From contig MNCI01019073.1 in NCBI GenBank assembly GCA_015680685.1, positions 67,415 to 111,542 on the forward strand: a stretch of 44,128 bases of DNA, written 5' to 3'. This document shows, piece by piece, positions 44,036-44,128 of this stretch. Position numbers and translations under genes: made by a program. Each line of letters begins with the position of its first letter. Position 1 is the stretch's first letter. The DNA comes from Gnetum montanum (lineage: Eukaryota; Streptophyta; Gnetopsida; Gnetales; Gnetaceae). The notes beneath the pieces are model-generated. The model worked only from the letters and a program-made list of their open reading frames with translations, did no database searches and was not told where the DNA came from.

Positions 44036-44128
44036 AGAGGCGGCACTCCCTTCATTTCCCAATCCTGGCTAGAAGTAGCAAAGCTCTGGTAGATTGATCA
44101 CTCCAGAGTTAGAATTTTTCCCATGTGC

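Larger units (their letters stand above)
43945..44128 (+). mobile_element. Start of the LTR of a further element (element D)
   Basis: At 43945 the duplicated gag text ends after AACTCATC and TGATGAGACGCGACATGC begins. The empty site is known from copy 1 (22171-22176, continuing CAAACTAGC). The start TGATGAGAC resembles the element A LTR start. The piece contains a TATA box and a long palindrome and is rich in CpG, unlike the rest of the window, which suggests a younger insertion. The remainder lies off the right edge; TCATC (43940-43944) is the expected target duplication. Confidence 0.7.

Noticed and set aside
43807-44055. 82-codon minus-strand frame at the right edge
   Set aside because: It spans the gag relic/LTR junction in antisense, so it is fortuitous.
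1-44128. CRISPR arrays, operons, phage or bacterial systems
   Set aside because: No regularly spaced identical repeats, ribosome-binding patterns or bacterial genes; all recognisable coding is eukaryotic retroelement or plant-like.

Overview
The window reads as a repeat-dense, intergenic stretch of a large plant nuclear genome, very probably a seed plant. It is AT-rich (roughly two thirds A+T by eye), has no intact cellular gene, and is almost wholly built of decayed retrotransposons. The plant call rests on four element types seen in translation: a Ty1/copia Gag of the plant DUF4219/UBN2 type with an initiator-Met-tRNA primer site, Athila-like Ty3/gypsy pol with an extra ORF after pol, and two families of plant-type LINEs. 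I cannot fix the species; a gymnosperm or a large-genome monocot would both fit.

Layout. 1-2870: 5' part of a minus-strand copia element (gag at the left edge, long leader with a 273-bp tandem duplication, primer site, LTR with a 51-bp tandem repeat beside its TATA box). 2870-4330: nothing firmly assignable. 4330-8115: plus-strand LINE (family alpha, copy 1) with ORF1 and ORF2 remnants. 8145-14720: second alpha LINE, 5'-truncated and split by a 3.4-kb TG-starting insertion at 10109-13501. 14720-17380: unassigned AT-rich DNA. 17380-20221: second LINE family (beta, copy 1), interrupted by an Athila-like LTR element (element A, 20222-28426); the LINE 3' portion resumes at about 28490-29115. 29115-30040: an isolated GC-rich broken gene fragment. 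30060-40633: a second Athila-like element (element C) with LTR-like 5' end, protease-RT-RNase H-integrase relics, a long spacer, and the extra ORF. 40635-43944: a diverged second copy of the LINE-beta plus element-A block. 43945-44128: the start of a young-looking LTR (element D) with a striking CpG-rich palindrome next to a TATA box.

How the parts relate. Element A keeps gag and the extra ORF (ORF3) but no recognisable pol; element C keeps pol and ORF3 but no recognisable gag core. Both have the same order (… pol position, long spacer, ORF3, 3' LTR), share a 20-base spacer motif, and each has a TATA-box region inside the spacer whose flanking words echo that element's own LTR promoter. This suggests a possible internal promoter for ORF3 and is the most interesting biology here. 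The two LINE-beta/A blocks share three in-frame stops and the same insertion point, so they arose by DNA duplication of an already dead, already nested locus. A 46-base inverted repeat bounded by two N bases at 28380-28474 may be an assembly or cloning artefact and affects how the region around the GC-rich fragment should be trusted.
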